Assembly (NCBI GenBank): GCA_019916065.1
Contig: CM034236.1
Coordinates: forward strand, 52,790,690 to 52,854,689
Origin: Vitellaria paradoxa
Taxonomy: Eukaryota > Streptophyta > Magnoliopsida > Ericales > Sapotaceae
DNA: 64,000 nt
Direction of reading: 5' to 3'
The notes beneath the pieces are model-generated. The model ran no database searches. It was not told the origin of the DNA and was given only the letters and a program-made list of their open reading frames with translations. The translations under genes were made by a program, and so were the position numbers. This document shows, piece by piece, positions 11,393 to 22,004 of the stretch; position 1 is the first letter of the stretch; each line of letters opens with the position of its first letter.

Positions 11393-12046
11393 TTAAGTGA
11401 TATTCATAAGTATTCTAGTTTAAATAAAATTGTGAATAAGTGGTAATTATGTATAATACTAATTTCATTTAGATTATATAATTATAAATTAAGATAATCA
11501 TAATTATAAATTTATGTTGATAAATTAAAACCTTTATTTGACAGGCTAATAATTTTGTTACATTATTTTGTTTAGTAATAAATAATATTTATTATTAAAA
11601 CTTTTATTTAACAAGATAAATATTTTTTTGTATTATCTTGTTTAACAACAATAATAATATTTGTTATGTTTTAAAAATTAATTTATTAAAATATAGAAAA
11701 AAATAAAAAATAAGAATACGTTTTAAATAAAAATAAAAATAAAAAACTAAGAAGTTATATAATGAATAGAAGTATAGATTAAATAAAAATATCAAGTGAT
11801 ATCCGTGAACATTTTAATTTGAATAAAATTAAAAATTATGAATAAGTAGCAATTATATAAAATATTAATTTCTTTATAAAATAATTAAAATATCTATAAA
11901 TAGATGCCACATGTCATAACCATACACCTGTCACATCTGTAACGCAAGTTAAGCCTTACGTGACACATGATTGTTATAATTAAGTGTCACGAGTCACAAC
12001 TGTATCGCAAATTACGTCCTATGTGGCACAACGGCGTTGCCAGACT

Positions 12047-12837
12047 CTGTTTTATATATATAATATGATATATATATATATATATATATATAATTACTTT
12101 TAAATTTTCACTATATATAAAATTTAGTTTGGGAAGAAAAAAAATTAATTTTTTTATTATTAACTACTAGCGAGCTATTAAAAAATTAATTTTTTAATAC
12201 TTAAATTTTTAGTTTTTTTTTTTTTTGTTATTTTGATATATTTGACCTTAATAATTTAAAAAATAAAAATATCAGAGGATAATTTTGATCAAAAAGCTGA
12301 GTATGGCTAGCCATTCCCAAACCGTCTCTAGGTTTTGGTTGAGTTGGTAACCTGTTTTTATTTTATTACTTGTTTTTTCCTTTAATATTCAGTAAGCAAA
12401 CCAAAAACACAATAAAGGTAAAATAAAAATAAAGATTAATTAAAAGACTGCGCATGAACAATGGCATAATTTCACACTTTGCTTTCTTAATTAAAAAAAA
12501 AACGTTGTATGTTAATTCCTTAAATTATTAATTTATATTGATGTATCTTTTTTATATTAATATTGTAATTTTAACATAATTTATTCAATTAATATAAGTA
12601 TGAAGCAAGAAAAAAATATATTTTGTAGTAAAATAAATATTTTAAAAGTTTATTAAGATAAAGCAACATCCGTATAAAAATTTAAAGGCATTTAAATTTT
12701 ATAATTATAGTAAATTTTTTGAAATTTTATATTATAATATTTCCTTGGAAAAGATTTGAAAAAAGATGCTAATGCAGGGTCAAGCAACCAAATTTGAGGA
12801 GCTAACATAGCAACAATTGCTATGTCATTGACCTTTA
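12047..12837. other. AT-rich DNA without a recognised gene
   Basis: It contains a (TA)n tract at about 12050-12092 and otherwise unremarkable AT-rich sequence. Confidence 0.4.
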
Positions 12838-13541
12838 GGCCCCAATTGGTTGTAGGAAAAAGCCCCTTCAAAAATTATATCCGGTCATAAGCGAGGGTCC
12901 ACACTTTTGTCATGGTTTGGCAACCCCATTTATATAATTTTTCACCCCCTCTTTAGTTATCCCCCCTCCGTTTCCCCCCCCTCCCGGTTTAATTTTTAGG
13001 CACTTTGAGAATAGTTAAAAGTTATCCTCCTTTAAACTCCTTAGTTTTGACGTTTTTAACCTCGTTAACAGTATTGTTAACTTGATCAAAATAAATATAA
13101 TGTTAGTAAAAAAAATAATAAATATGCCAACAAGTCAAAATAAATATAATTAAAAAAATTGAATAATAACCAACCATTCAAAATTACATATTTAAAAAAA
13201 AGTTCTTTAAATAAATTTATAAAAAATTAAATTTTCAATGAAATAAATAATATAGCTTCAAATTGTCCAAAATTAGTTAAATAGAGTGGGTTTTACAATT
13301 TAATATTTAATTTAATGGATAACCAAGTTTGGGACACCACAAGGGAAAAATAGTCATTTGACTGTTTTTTCCATCATTCACCCCCTCTTATTTATAAAAT
13401 AATCAGATCAAGTCAAAAGTTATCCCCTTCCATAAACATCACATCAATGTGGGCCAACACTCTAAAAATAATACCTCTTCTTATCTTATACCTCCTCTAA
13501 AGTTTATTTCTCTAAAATTTTAACACCATCTAATCGGGCCC
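12838..13541. mobile_element. TIR element family F, copy 1 (704 bp, TTA duplication)
   Basis: Ends GGCCCCAATTGGTTG and CATCTAATCGGGCCC are inverted. TTA flanks it at 12835-12837 and 13542-13544. The interior is C-rich on the plus strand (runs such as TTATCCCCCCTCCG) and shares GGGACACCACAAG and ATCAATGTGGGCCAAC with copy 2 at 14228. It has no coding capacity. Confidence 0.8.
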
Positions 13542-13901
13542 TTACATGGCATGTTGACGTTTTCATTGACCGTTAATAAGTGGTGAATATCAGTTAATAA
13601 ATATCTAAATATATTGCCGTGTTTATTATTTTATTCCAGTTCCATCACTCTTTTTATGTGCCATTAGTGTTTACTTTTGGGAAAATCTCCAAAGATAGTA
13701 AGCAGTGAGATAGTTTTTTTTCCTTTTTATTTTTCAAAAGTTTAATAGTTTTTTTTCCTTTTTATTTTTCAAAAGTTTAATCATTTGTACTTACATGCGA
13801 TTTGACTCATTAAAAAAAATCTACAATATTTAATAAAAATCAATACAAGAAAAAGTTAAAGAATTATTGCAAATAGCATTAAAAAAAATCTACTATATTT
13901 A

Positions 13902-15002
13902 GGACTCATTTGGAATAAGAAAAAATAAGATAAATTGAGATAAAATATAGTTTGGAGTTAATTTTGGTGCCCTTTTTTTCTGAAAAATCCCAAATCATGG
14001 GAACGGTTTTCTAAATCCGTTCCCACGGATTCAAAAAAAATTAAAAAAAAATAGCGATAATAATACTCATTTGAAAGCTTTAGACACGAAGAATGTGATT
14101 GTATAAAAAATTTACATATTCGGTTAACCTATTTTTAGATTTTTATATTTTTTAGCGAAATATTGAAATTTTTTGAAATTAGTGATGGCGGAAAAATTAG
14201 AGGTAAATGAGTTATTAGAGATTTATAGGGGTCGATTGGATACTACAAATAGGGGCCTCCATAAATAATACACCCTTACAAGCTTTGATGTGATTTTTTT
14301 GCTTGGTTTGGGAAATAAAATTTCTCCCCTCTAAAAATTATCCTCCTTTCTTAATCTTGGAAGAAAGTGTATTATTTTTTGAGAGGGTTTGAGCTCTTCA
14401 AAAATTATCCCCCCTTATATGGATTAAATTGGACCATTATGCCCCTTCTCATCCCCTTTCTCACCTACAAAATGTATTTTATATTAGAAATAAATTCTTT
14501 TTTTTTCTAATGGAAAAATGTATTAAAAAGTTATATTAATAAAAATAAAAATATATAATTTTTTTCCAAATAGAGGGTTGTGTGATTAAAAAAATATATT
14601 TTTCAAATAGGAGGTGATGTGATTTTAAGATAATAATATAATTAATTTGTCTAAAATTAATTTGTACTAGTTGGTTTTCACATTATATAATTAACATAAA
14701 CATATAATTAAGTTTGGGTAACCAAGTTTAATTTAATAAATAACTAAGTTTTGGGACACCACAAGAACAAAAGAGTCATTTGATTGTTTTTTCCATCATT
14801 CACCTCCTCCTATTTATAAAACATCCAAACTAAGTTAAAAGTTATCCCCCTTCATAAACATCATATCAATGTGGGCCAACTCTCTAAAAATAATATCCCT
14901 TCTTATGTTATACCCTCTTTAAAACTTATCCCTCTGAAATTTTAGCCCCATCCAATCGGAGAATAAAGTTTTTTGGAAATTTTTTTTACTCCAAACGAGC
15001 CC
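13902..15002. mobile_element. MITE family B copy split by a family F element
   Basis: Outer ends GGACTCATTTGGAATAA and TTTACTCCAAACGAGCCC are inverted, with TTA at 13899-13901 and 15003-15005. The left 326 bp is ordinary family B (GGGAACGGTTTTCTAAATCC, TTAGTGATGGCGGAAAAAT). It stops at GAGATTTATA and resumes after the insert with AAAGTTTTTTGGAAATTTT. Without the insert it would have the usual family B length. Confidence 0.8.
14228..14962. mobile_element. TIR element family F, copy 2, nested in family B
   Basis: It starts GGGGTCGATTGGATAC and ends CCCCATCCAATCGGAGA. The putative duplication is ATA (14225-14227 and 14963-14965). The right third matches copy 1 closely (GACACCACAAG, TTTTTTCCATCATTCACC, CATATCAATGTGGGCCAAC). 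The boundary is uncertain by a few bases. Confidence 0.75.
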
Positions 15003-15121
15003 TTAATAAAAAAACCAATACAGGAAAGAGTTAAAAGAATTATTATACAATTATTTTTGGTAACTCAAGCATACTCGCGGGTGCAGATTCCACCCCAAAA
15101 GTTTAACAGTAGAACAGATTC

Positions 15122-15194
15122 TGATGCTGCCCAGGATCGAACTGGGGACCTTTAGTGTGTAAGACTAACGTGATAACCACTACACCACAGCATC
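15122..15194 (-). tRNA. tRNA-Val (anticodon UAC)
   Basis: The minus strand folds as a complete tRNA. The acceptor stem GATGCTG/CAGCATC is perfect over 7 bp with discriminator A. The D arm is GTGGTGTAGTGGTTATCAC. The anticodon stem TTAGT/ACTAA has loop CTTACAC, giving UAC, valine. The T arm is CCCAG-TTCGATC-CTGGG. There is no intron and no CCA tail is encoded. The intact stems suggest a working nuclear gene rather than SINE debris. A TTTT tract about 35 nt downstream could terminate Pol III. Confidence 0.9.
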
Positions 15195-15522
15195 GAGCTT
15201 GTCTGCAGGCTAGAAATTACAAATAGAAGGCCTGAAGATATTGCTGCTTCGCTCACTAATCTTTACTCCCAAAAAAAAAAAAAAAAAACCAATAAATAAA
15301 AAAAATAAAATTATCAATTTTTTTCAACTTCATCCATCAAATAATTTTCAACTTTTACTAAATTTTTTTTTAATAATTTTCAACTTTTATAAATTTTTTT
15401 TAATATTTTTCAACTTTTATAAATTTTTACTAAACACCCAACAAAAAATTAAAATGATACATGTTGGATTTTAGTGTAAAATTATTATTATTATTTTTTT
15501 GTGATGCCAAACAACCTTTATG

Positions 15523-15955
15523 TAAGGATAGAAACGAATCAAATTATTTGCGAGTTATTTGAACTCGGCTCGAGATTAATTCATTACTAAAACGAGTTCA
15601 AATCGAGTTTGGTTTATGACTCATTTAGATTCAAACTCTGGTCTAGAAAAATTCAGCTAAAAACTCACAAGCAGATTCAATAAAATAATATATATATATA
15701 TATATATATTTAATAATATTTTATTATATCTTATTTATTATATTTTAAATTAAAATAACATTATTTTAATTTAATCGACCGATTGGCGAGTTAAACTCGA
15801 GCCTAAATTCTTTTTTACTGAGTCTTTATTGAGTCGAGTTAGTCTGTATAAAAGTTCGAATCAAACTTGAGCTTAAACTAGAGATCGGTCCAAAAAGCTC
15901 AAGCTAAACTTAAACAAGTTAAATTTTGATTTGATTTGACTTATTTCTATCCGTA
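15523..15955. mobile_element. hAT-like MITE with 8-bp duplication
   Basis: Ends TAAGGATAGAAACGAATCAA and the complement of TTGACTTATTTCTATCCGTA match at about 16 of 21. It is flanked by CCTTTATG (15515-15522) and CCTCTATG (15956-15963), an 8-bp duplication with one change, the size expected of hAT elements. The interior has repeated CGAGTT/AACTCG motifs (GAACTCGGCTCGAG, TTAAACTCGAGCC). No coding sequence is present. Confidence 0.75.
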
Positions 15956-15963
15956 CCTCTATG

Positions 15964-16599
15964 TCCAAATTTTTTTTTTCAATTCTACAAAACAAAATAA
16001 ATATTCAGATATGAATGTGAAGTAAAAGGAGTTATTTTCTGAACAATGGTTTCATTTTAAAAGTCCAATTTTTAGTTATTCTTAGTATTTTTTGACCAGA
16101 AATAACAAGGTAAAATTTTGGGTATATTTACAAAATAAATAATAATTTTTAGTAACTTTTAACATATCTTAGTAATTTTTATGTATTTAGTAAACTTTTT
16201 AACAACTTTTAATGTATTTGATAAAATTTTTTATAACTTTTAATTTATTGTTATTGAAAAAACTCGACAAAAAAAAAAATTTAATATTTTATCAAATACT
16301 CAAATTTAAAAAATTAGTACATCAATATCGAAAATTGCTTTCCAAACGATACCAAGTGATTTTAACTCTATTAATTGAAAGCCACGCACAAAATATAGTT
16401 GCGCACTGATAGGGATGATAGGATCTAATCAATGAACAATGATCTTAAATTTTTGAATACACTAAAATAATTGAATACTCATGATATTTTGTATTATTAA
16501 ATAACAACTTAATAATCCTTTTATTTTATAATAATAACCAACATGGGCACATTTTTTTCAACAAAATCTTCTCCTTCTCCTAAAATATCATATTACAAT
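15964..16599. other. AT-rich DNA without a recognised gene
   Basis: Poly-A/T-rich sequence with repeated AACTTTTAAT.TATTTxxTAA words, probably old MITE debris. Confidence 0.4.
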
Positions 16600-16602
16600 T
16601 AT

Positions 16603-16971
16603 GGGTCAGTTTGATATCCCTAAAAAACTCAAAAAATCACTATAAATCTCTAATAACTCTTATACCTTTAATTTTTTTACTATCACTAATTTCAAAAAAA
16701 TTCTAATATTTAGCTAAAGAAATAAAAAATTTAGAAATAAGTTAATCGAATGTGTAAAATTTTTATACAATCATATTTTTTGTGTCGAAAGTTTTCAAAC
16801 GACTACCATTATTGCTATTTTTTGTAAATTTTTTTGAATCCGTGAGAACGAATTTGAAAAATCGTTTTAACGGTTTGATACTTTAAAAAAAAACACCAAA
16901 ATTAATCATAAATTACATTGTATCTTAATTTATCTTTTTTTGTTTACTTTCAAACGAGGCCTATAATTTTG
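16603..16971. mobile_element. MITE family B copy, TAT duplication
   Basis: A 369-bp copy in reverse orientation with ends GGGTCAGTTTGATAT and CTTTCAAACGAGGCC. TAT lies at 16600-16602 and 16972-16974. The interior retains TTTACTATCACTAATTTCAA and the CCGTGAGAACG...CGTTTTAACGG palindromic block. Confidence 0.75.
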
Positions 16972-16974
16972 TAA

Positions 16975-17306
16975 TTTCAACTCTTTGTTCCACCGGCCTG
17001 TTAGGACTCATAGAAAATGACAACTGACCTCTCATAATGAAGATTGTACTTACTATTTTTAAATAAAAACATTAGTAGGACAAATTTTATGCAGAATTAC
17101 GATAATGCAATTTTAAACTTCTGCTTAGTTATTGCATTCCACGTAAATAAATAATTGATGTTGCACTATTGAAATTGTATAATTTTGTATAACGTAGCTT
17201 CCCATGGACGTTAACAAGCGTAACGTTACTAAGGGATGATACGACGTTAAGAGATGATACGACATTCCCTGCTCTTATAAAAGACGATGTTAAGAGATGA
17301 TACTAA
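16975..17306. other. Unclassified stretch with short direct repeats
   Basis: The word GTTAAGAGATGATAC occurs twice between 17245 and 17303 and GGGATGATACGAC once just before. It may be a small tandem array or palindromic transposon end. No gene is visible. Confidence 0.4.
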
Positions 17307-17831
17307 GGCTGCGTTTGGCGCACAAAAAAAGTGAGAAAAAATAAAATAAAATGTGATTCAAAAAACTTTTTGTATTTGTGCACATTGCTCAAATTGCGTT
17401 TTTTAGAGATGAATAGTAAAATTTCGTTCCATTGGATCAGATTTCCGTTTGGATGAATTTAAAATTTTAGGCAATCATAATTTTTTACATGATAATCTGT
17501 CCAAACAGATTGTAGAAACCGTTTGGATAAAAGTTACCCGCGCGATTCCGTTGGTACGGTATTTACAATTCGTTGAAACGGTTTTAAAAACACCACAAAA
17601 AAAAAGTCAAAGTGGGTGTCATTTGATAGCTTGAGAGTCCATAGTGAGAATAGCGAAAAAATTTTTACTATTTGATTAACCAAATTATAGTTATTGACTT
17701 TTTTTTGGAAATATATTAAACTTTTTTGAATTTTAAGAAGGCGGGAATGTGTAAAATTTCATAGAAATTTTCAAAAATTTTTAGAAATTTTTAAAAATTT
17801 TTAGAGAATTTTTTGTGCACCAAACACAGCC
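17307..17831. mobile_element. TIR element family E (525 bp, TAA duplication)
   Basis: Ends GGCTGCGTTTGGCGCACAAA and TTTTGTGCACCAAACACAGCC are inverted over about 20 bp. TAA lies at 17304-17306 and 17832-17834. It carries CCGTTTGG/CCGTTGG.ACGG palindromic motifs like family B but a different interior. The 61-codon ORF inside it has no recognisable protein content. Confidence 0.8.
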
Positions 17832-17834
17832 TAA

Positions 17835-18380
17835 GTATTTTACTATTCTCATAAAAAATAATGTTACATATAATTATGCAGTTGCAATTGTCATATCTCA
17901 ACTCTTAATGCATGTAAATTTTACTATATAATCCGTGCCAATTACCCCAGTTGTCTTTGGGACATTTTTCTCCCATAAAAATCAATTTACAAATAAGATA
18001 AACTTCTAAAATATTTTATAATAGAAAAGACACACACAATGTGTATATTTTTAATTATTTTTTTACTTTATTTAAAAATTTTTAAAAATTATATCAAGCA
18101 ATAAATAATGAATAATTATTAATTAAAAACATTTAAGTAGATGGTAAGTAATTAAAGGATATTTAAATAAAATAAAAAATTATTATAAGAGTAGTGGGTG
18201 ATTAAAGGACATTTAAGAAAAATAAAAAATAAAATGATAAAACTAAATAATTTCAAAAATTAATAAATTACTTATACACCACTTTTAAATAGTGAGCGAT
18301 TATTGGTGATTAAGAATTATTAATAAAAAAAATAAATGTTTTATCAAAAATTAGCATCATGAAATTTTTGACTTCACCAT
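17835..18380. other. AT-rich DNA without a recognised gene
   Basis: It contains two diverged direct repeats (GTGATTAAAGGACATTTAA near 18190 and a similar word near 18150). Nothing else is recognisable. Confidence 0.4.
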
Positions 18381-18400
18381 TACTTTTTTATATTTCTTCT

Positions 18401-18660
18401 GGTACGTGGAAGTCCGCAGCCGCTACCCCGTACTGGGGTGCGCACAGGGCGAAGCACGCTCCAGGACCCTAGCTGGCAAAGACCCCTGGAGAGTTAACCA
18501 GCCTAGGCAACCCTTGCTGACCGGCACGACCGAGAGGAGGCCATTAGGCACCCGCCATTATAACGGTAACCCACCCCCCGTGGGGGAGTCGAACCCGGAA
18601 CCTCGAGAGGCCCAAGCTCTAAGACGAGCCCGACTTCCACTCGGCCACTCCCGAATGGGC
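18401..18660 (-). mobile_element. tRNA-derived SINE with 20-bp target duplication
   Basis: Read on the minus strand: GGAGTGGCCGAGTGGAAGTC (A-box region, tRNA-Ser/Leu-like), B box GGGTTCGACTCC, then the body shared with 3818-4077 (GTTGCCTAGGCTGGTTAAC, GTGCGCACCCCAGTACGGG). It is flanked by TACTTTTTTATATTTCTTCT (18381-18400) and a copy with two changes (18661-18680). It is GC-rich and better preserved than the other copy, so probably younger. The plus-strand ORF across it is not a gene. Confidence 0.88.
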
Positions 18661-19152
18661 TACTTTTTTATGTTTCTTTTATAATAGTGTAGATGAGAAT
18701 GAGAAGTGATTCATCGGGAACTCCACATACAACACAACACGTGGATTGATACATGTAATGGGGTTATGATTTGACTTAGGAACTATTTGGAGTCTAATTT
18801 TTGTTAATTTTTAATATTTTTTGTCAAAAGTTGTGGTTAAAATTTTTAATGTATTTAGTAATTTAGTAGCAAATTTTAGTAATTTTTAGTGATTTTTGAG
18901 TGTCTAATAAAATATTTGGTATTTTTTAATAAGTTTTGATAATTTTTTTTTTGTTTGATAAAAATTTTGATAAATTTTAAATTAAAAAATTACTATAATT
19001 AAGTAGACAAAATGACAAAAATTAATATTTTATCAAATACCTAAAAAGAAAAGTTAGTTATTTTATACATAAAATTTATCCACTAAATAGTGCCTTAGAA
19101 GGGCGCATACTTTGAGAGGGCGAAAGTAAAGTTTTTCCCAGGATGAAGCATA

Positions 19153-19491
19153 GGAGCCGTTTGAAGCTCAAAAGTTTTTGTTTAAAATGTGATTTGCATG
19201 TTTTTTTTACGTTTGTAGTGTAACTAATAAAAAAACAAAAAACAAAAATGCGACGATGAACAGTCAAAAACTAATAGAATCAGTCCTTTCAAACAGATTT
19301 TGCAAACATTTTTTTGACTTTTTGTGTTATAATTTTTTAAAATTTATAAAAATTTTACAGAGATTTGTATAAATTTATAGAAATTTGTAGACATTTACGT
19401 AGTTCGAGATAAAAAAATTTTGTAGAAATTTGAAAAAGTTTGTAAAGTTTTTTGTTAATTTTTTACACTCCAAACATTGCCAAAACATAGG
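19153..19491. mobile_element. Family D-like TIR element
   Basis: Ends GGAGCCGTTTGAAGCTC and TTTACACTCCAAACATTGCC are inverted and share the common core. The interior has repeated AAATTTrTAgAaATTT words. The duplication is not clear. Confidence 0.6.
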
Positions 19492-20540
19492 GTGATGTAG
19501 GCATACAAATTTTGATTAATCATAAATTATCTTGTGTTAAGTAAAAATTCCATTAAATCAACATGTAAGTTTTACCACATCTTTTGTAGAGAATTTCAGT
19601 AAAATTACACAAGTACACAAATGGCATACTATAACATGTAAAGAGTGATGTACTTTGAAAATAATAAGATTAATCAATTAAATTGAGTCACTTATCAGTA
19701 GAGTCCGCTGCTAAAAATAATTAATAACTCTTAATTTTTACCTTCTAACAAATAAATAAGTAAGAGATAATTACCTTGAAGAAAATAAATTCCATGGTAA
19801 CTCTTCGTGGATGTCACTGTCAAAGAGAAGAACCCCAAAAATTCTTGAGTATCAAGAAGAAGTGTTTATTAGAGATCAAGCATTAAGCCCTTGTACCAAC
19901 GTTTTGAGGAAAAAAAATCAGAGAAATATTTATTTAATTCGTAGTTCAAATATTGTAATCCATTCTTTCACAAATTAATAAAAATAATTTGTTCTTACAA
20001 TTTTCGGTATGTATTTTCCAATAAATGAAATTTGTTTGCACACATGCATTTGAAGTGTTAAATTTAGTTTAAAAAATTTAGACTTTTTAAAAAAAAAAAA
20101 TTTAACTTTTTTTAACTTTTTTCGTATCAAAATTTTTTAATTTTTCTAACTTTTTTTAATTTGTACCAATTTTTTTCAGTCTTTACTAATTTTCTTCGAC
20201 TTTCTTTAATTTTTATCAATTTTTTCTAATTTTTATTAATTTTTTTCACTTTTAAAAAATATACCAAACATCTAACAATTTAAAATTTATTTACTGTTTA
20301 TTTTTTTTTTTTTGAATGATTGACACTCCAAACAGGTGCATAGTATGGTAAGTACTTAAAAAATAAAATAAAAAAATAGCACATGAGAATTTTAAAAATT
20401 TAGGAGGGCATCCTTACAATATTCGCCTGATAGGATTGCCACCCAAGCAGTCAGTTGCCGATATTTTGATGAATTTATCGCAATCACCGAATCTTCACCC
20501 CAAATTGGCCTTACCTTTTCCTCCAACCCTTTCTTCTTTC
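19492..20540. other. Gene-free AT-rich DNA upstream of the Trp-rich protein gene
   Basis: From about 20040 to 20340 there is a T-rich repeat of (T)nAACTTTTT-like words ending ACACTCCAAACAGGTGC, probably an eroded TIR element. The last 130 bp become pyrimidine-rich and likely belong to the promoter of the next gene. Confidence 0.4.
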
Positions 20541-20541
20541 C

Positions 20542-20549
20542 TATTTAAG
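20542..20549 (+). promoter_or_regulatory. TATA-like box of the Trp-rich protein gene
   Basis: TATTTAAG sits about 285 bp before the ATG at 20830. The sequence between is CA/GT- and CT-rich, as in many plant 5' leaders. Placement is inferred. Confidence 0.35.
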
Positions 20550-20829
20550 AAGGGATTTTCCCGAGAAAATAAATTTAAAAAGATAGAAATTTGATGAGAA
20601 ACCCACCGACGAAACCGTCGTTCGTAACACCTGCATGCCAGCGCTCCAAACTCTAAAGCATGTCACGGCTACACAGACACACAGACACACACACGAGCAA
20701 GTTCACATTCTCGCTCTTCAATATCAATTAAGCACTGTCCGTGGCTGCTTCTTCCCATATCTCTCCCTCTCTCTCCCCCTCTGCGTGTGTGCGTGTGTAT
20801 TTGAGCAAAGGATAGAAAAGAAACAAAAA

Positions 20830-21252
20830 ATGGGTTCTCTTTATAAAGACAAGAAAGTAAAGGGTTGCAAAGAAGAAGAGGTGTCAAAGAGAGGGAAACC
20901 TTCAGTGACATCTCAGGAAGGTGTCAGTGCTAAGAGGAATGTCGGAGGTTTTTCCGGTGGGAGGACAAAAAGGAGGCTGAAGATGGAACCGGATAACGAT
21001 GGGTTCTTGTTACCGGAGAATTGGAGGGGCACTACCGCGCAGGGCGGTGATCGTGAGTGGCCGCCTTACTACTGGGCTGCTTTTGAGGAGAAGGAGGCGT
21101 CGATGGGTTGGATTTGGTACCCCTACACTGAGGAAGAGCTCAGACAAAAGTATTCGGAGGAGGAAGAGGTTGTTTGGGAACATTCTTTGTGGGATTGGAC
21201 CGACGACATTAATATTGGAACCTCAATCCCTAAACAGAAGAAGAACAAGTAG
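20830..21252 (+). CDS. Unknown Trp-rich, 140-aa protein
   Basis: I do not recognise this family. I chose the ATG at 20830 (AAAAAATGGG context) because the 65 upstream codons are simple-repeat leader (CA, CT, GT tracts). Residues 1-52 are basic (26 or so Lys/Arg/Glu; GRTKRRLK at 44-51 could be a nuclear localisation signal). Residues 60-125 are acidic and aromatic with eight Trp, including EWPPYYW (76-82), MGWIWYPYTEEEL (92-104) and WEHSLWDW (116-123). The C terminus returns to Lys-rich. No signal peptide or membrane segment is seen. There is no intron. Codon use, GC content and the following AATAAA support a real gene. The Trp/Tyr/acidic block looks like a conserved interaction module, but that is a guess. 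Confidence 0.7.
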   Translation: MGSLYKDKKVKGCKEEEVSKRGKPSVTSQEGVSAKRNVGGFSGGRTKRRLKMEPDNDGFLLPENWRGTTAQGGDREWPPYYWAAFEEKEASMGWIWYPYTEEELRQKYSEEEEVVWEHSLWDWTDDINIGTSIPKQKKNK

Positions 21253-21289
21253 CAGCAGCTAGTGTTTGTGCATTTTAAGAATCTCTGTG

Positions 21290-21295
21290 AATAAA
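21290..21295 (+). terminator. Polyadenylation signal AATAAA
   Basis: AATAAA lies 38 nt after the stop codon of the Trp-rich protein gene, a plausible near-upstream poly(A) element. Confidence 0.5.
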
Positions 21296-21305
21296 GTTTG
21301 CGCAT

Positions 21306-22003
21306 GAGTTTGTGTCTGCTACAGGGTTGGATCGAAGAAAGCTTGTTCTTTCCTAAATTATGATTCTCTCCTAAATTAAAATTAATATGAAGTTTAGTCT
21401 TTGTAATTGGGTAATCAAATATACAAATATATATATATATATATATTGCTCTTCCAAAATTTCTCTACACTCTTTCTTCTTTCTTTATTTATTTACTTAT
21501 ATAAAAAAATAATTTTACCATTAACATATAATTAAAAAAATTGTATAAAAATGATATGGTGAAAACAATTTTATAATTAAATGTAAATTTTATATGCTTT
21601 TTTTAAATAATAAATTTAAATTTATTCACATCATCTCAAGTAAAAGATTCTAACTATGATTATGATTTTTGAGTTCGTAACTACCCACTCCCATGTTCAC
21701 AATACATAATGATTACCCTATCCTTCCAAAAAAAAAAAGAAAAAAAGAAAGAAAAAAGGTATATAAATAATATTAAATAATTAAAAAAATAAAAAGTGTG
21801 TTTGGAGTGAAAAAAAAAACTAATAAAAATTAGTATAAATTATCGTCTTATAATTTGTGTAGGTATAAAAAAGTAAAAAAATTTTTAGAGCTAAAATGTA
21901 CTTTTCTAATTCAATAATAATTTAAAAAAACTAATTTTTGGATTCAAATTTCAGCATAATCCCATGCTCCCCTCTTTGCAGATATATATATATATATATA
22001 TAC
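21306..22003. other. AT-rich DNA with (TA)n tracts and a family A fragment
   Basis: (TA)n lies at 21427-21447 and 21981-22001. A half copy of family A (GTGTGTTTGGAGTGAAAA at about 21796 to 21900) is present without its right end. Confidence 0.45.
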
Positions 22004-22004
22004 A

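Larger units (their letters stand above)
10055..12046 (-). mobile_element. Helitron-like element, copy 1 (old, modified)
   Basis: Colinear with the two elements at 22005-25240. It opens GGTGATATGTCTCATACGAT (the others: AGTGATATGTCC.TGCGAT) and closes GGCGTTGCCAGACTCTG. The CTAG terminus is lost here. It holds a family A MITE (10204-10350) and a private 232-bp tandem duplication (10924-11392), so it is longer than its relatives. It is non-coding and AT-rich. Confidence 0.6.

Noticed and set aside
18406..18684. 92-codon ORF on the plus strand
   Set aside because: It lies antisense across a tRNA-derived SINE with clear target duplications; the open frame comes from the GC-rich SINE.
20635..20829. 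N-terminal extension of the Trp-rich protein
   Set aside because: These 65 codons translate CA, CT and GT repeats of the leader; the ATG at 20830 begins the charged, gene-like part.
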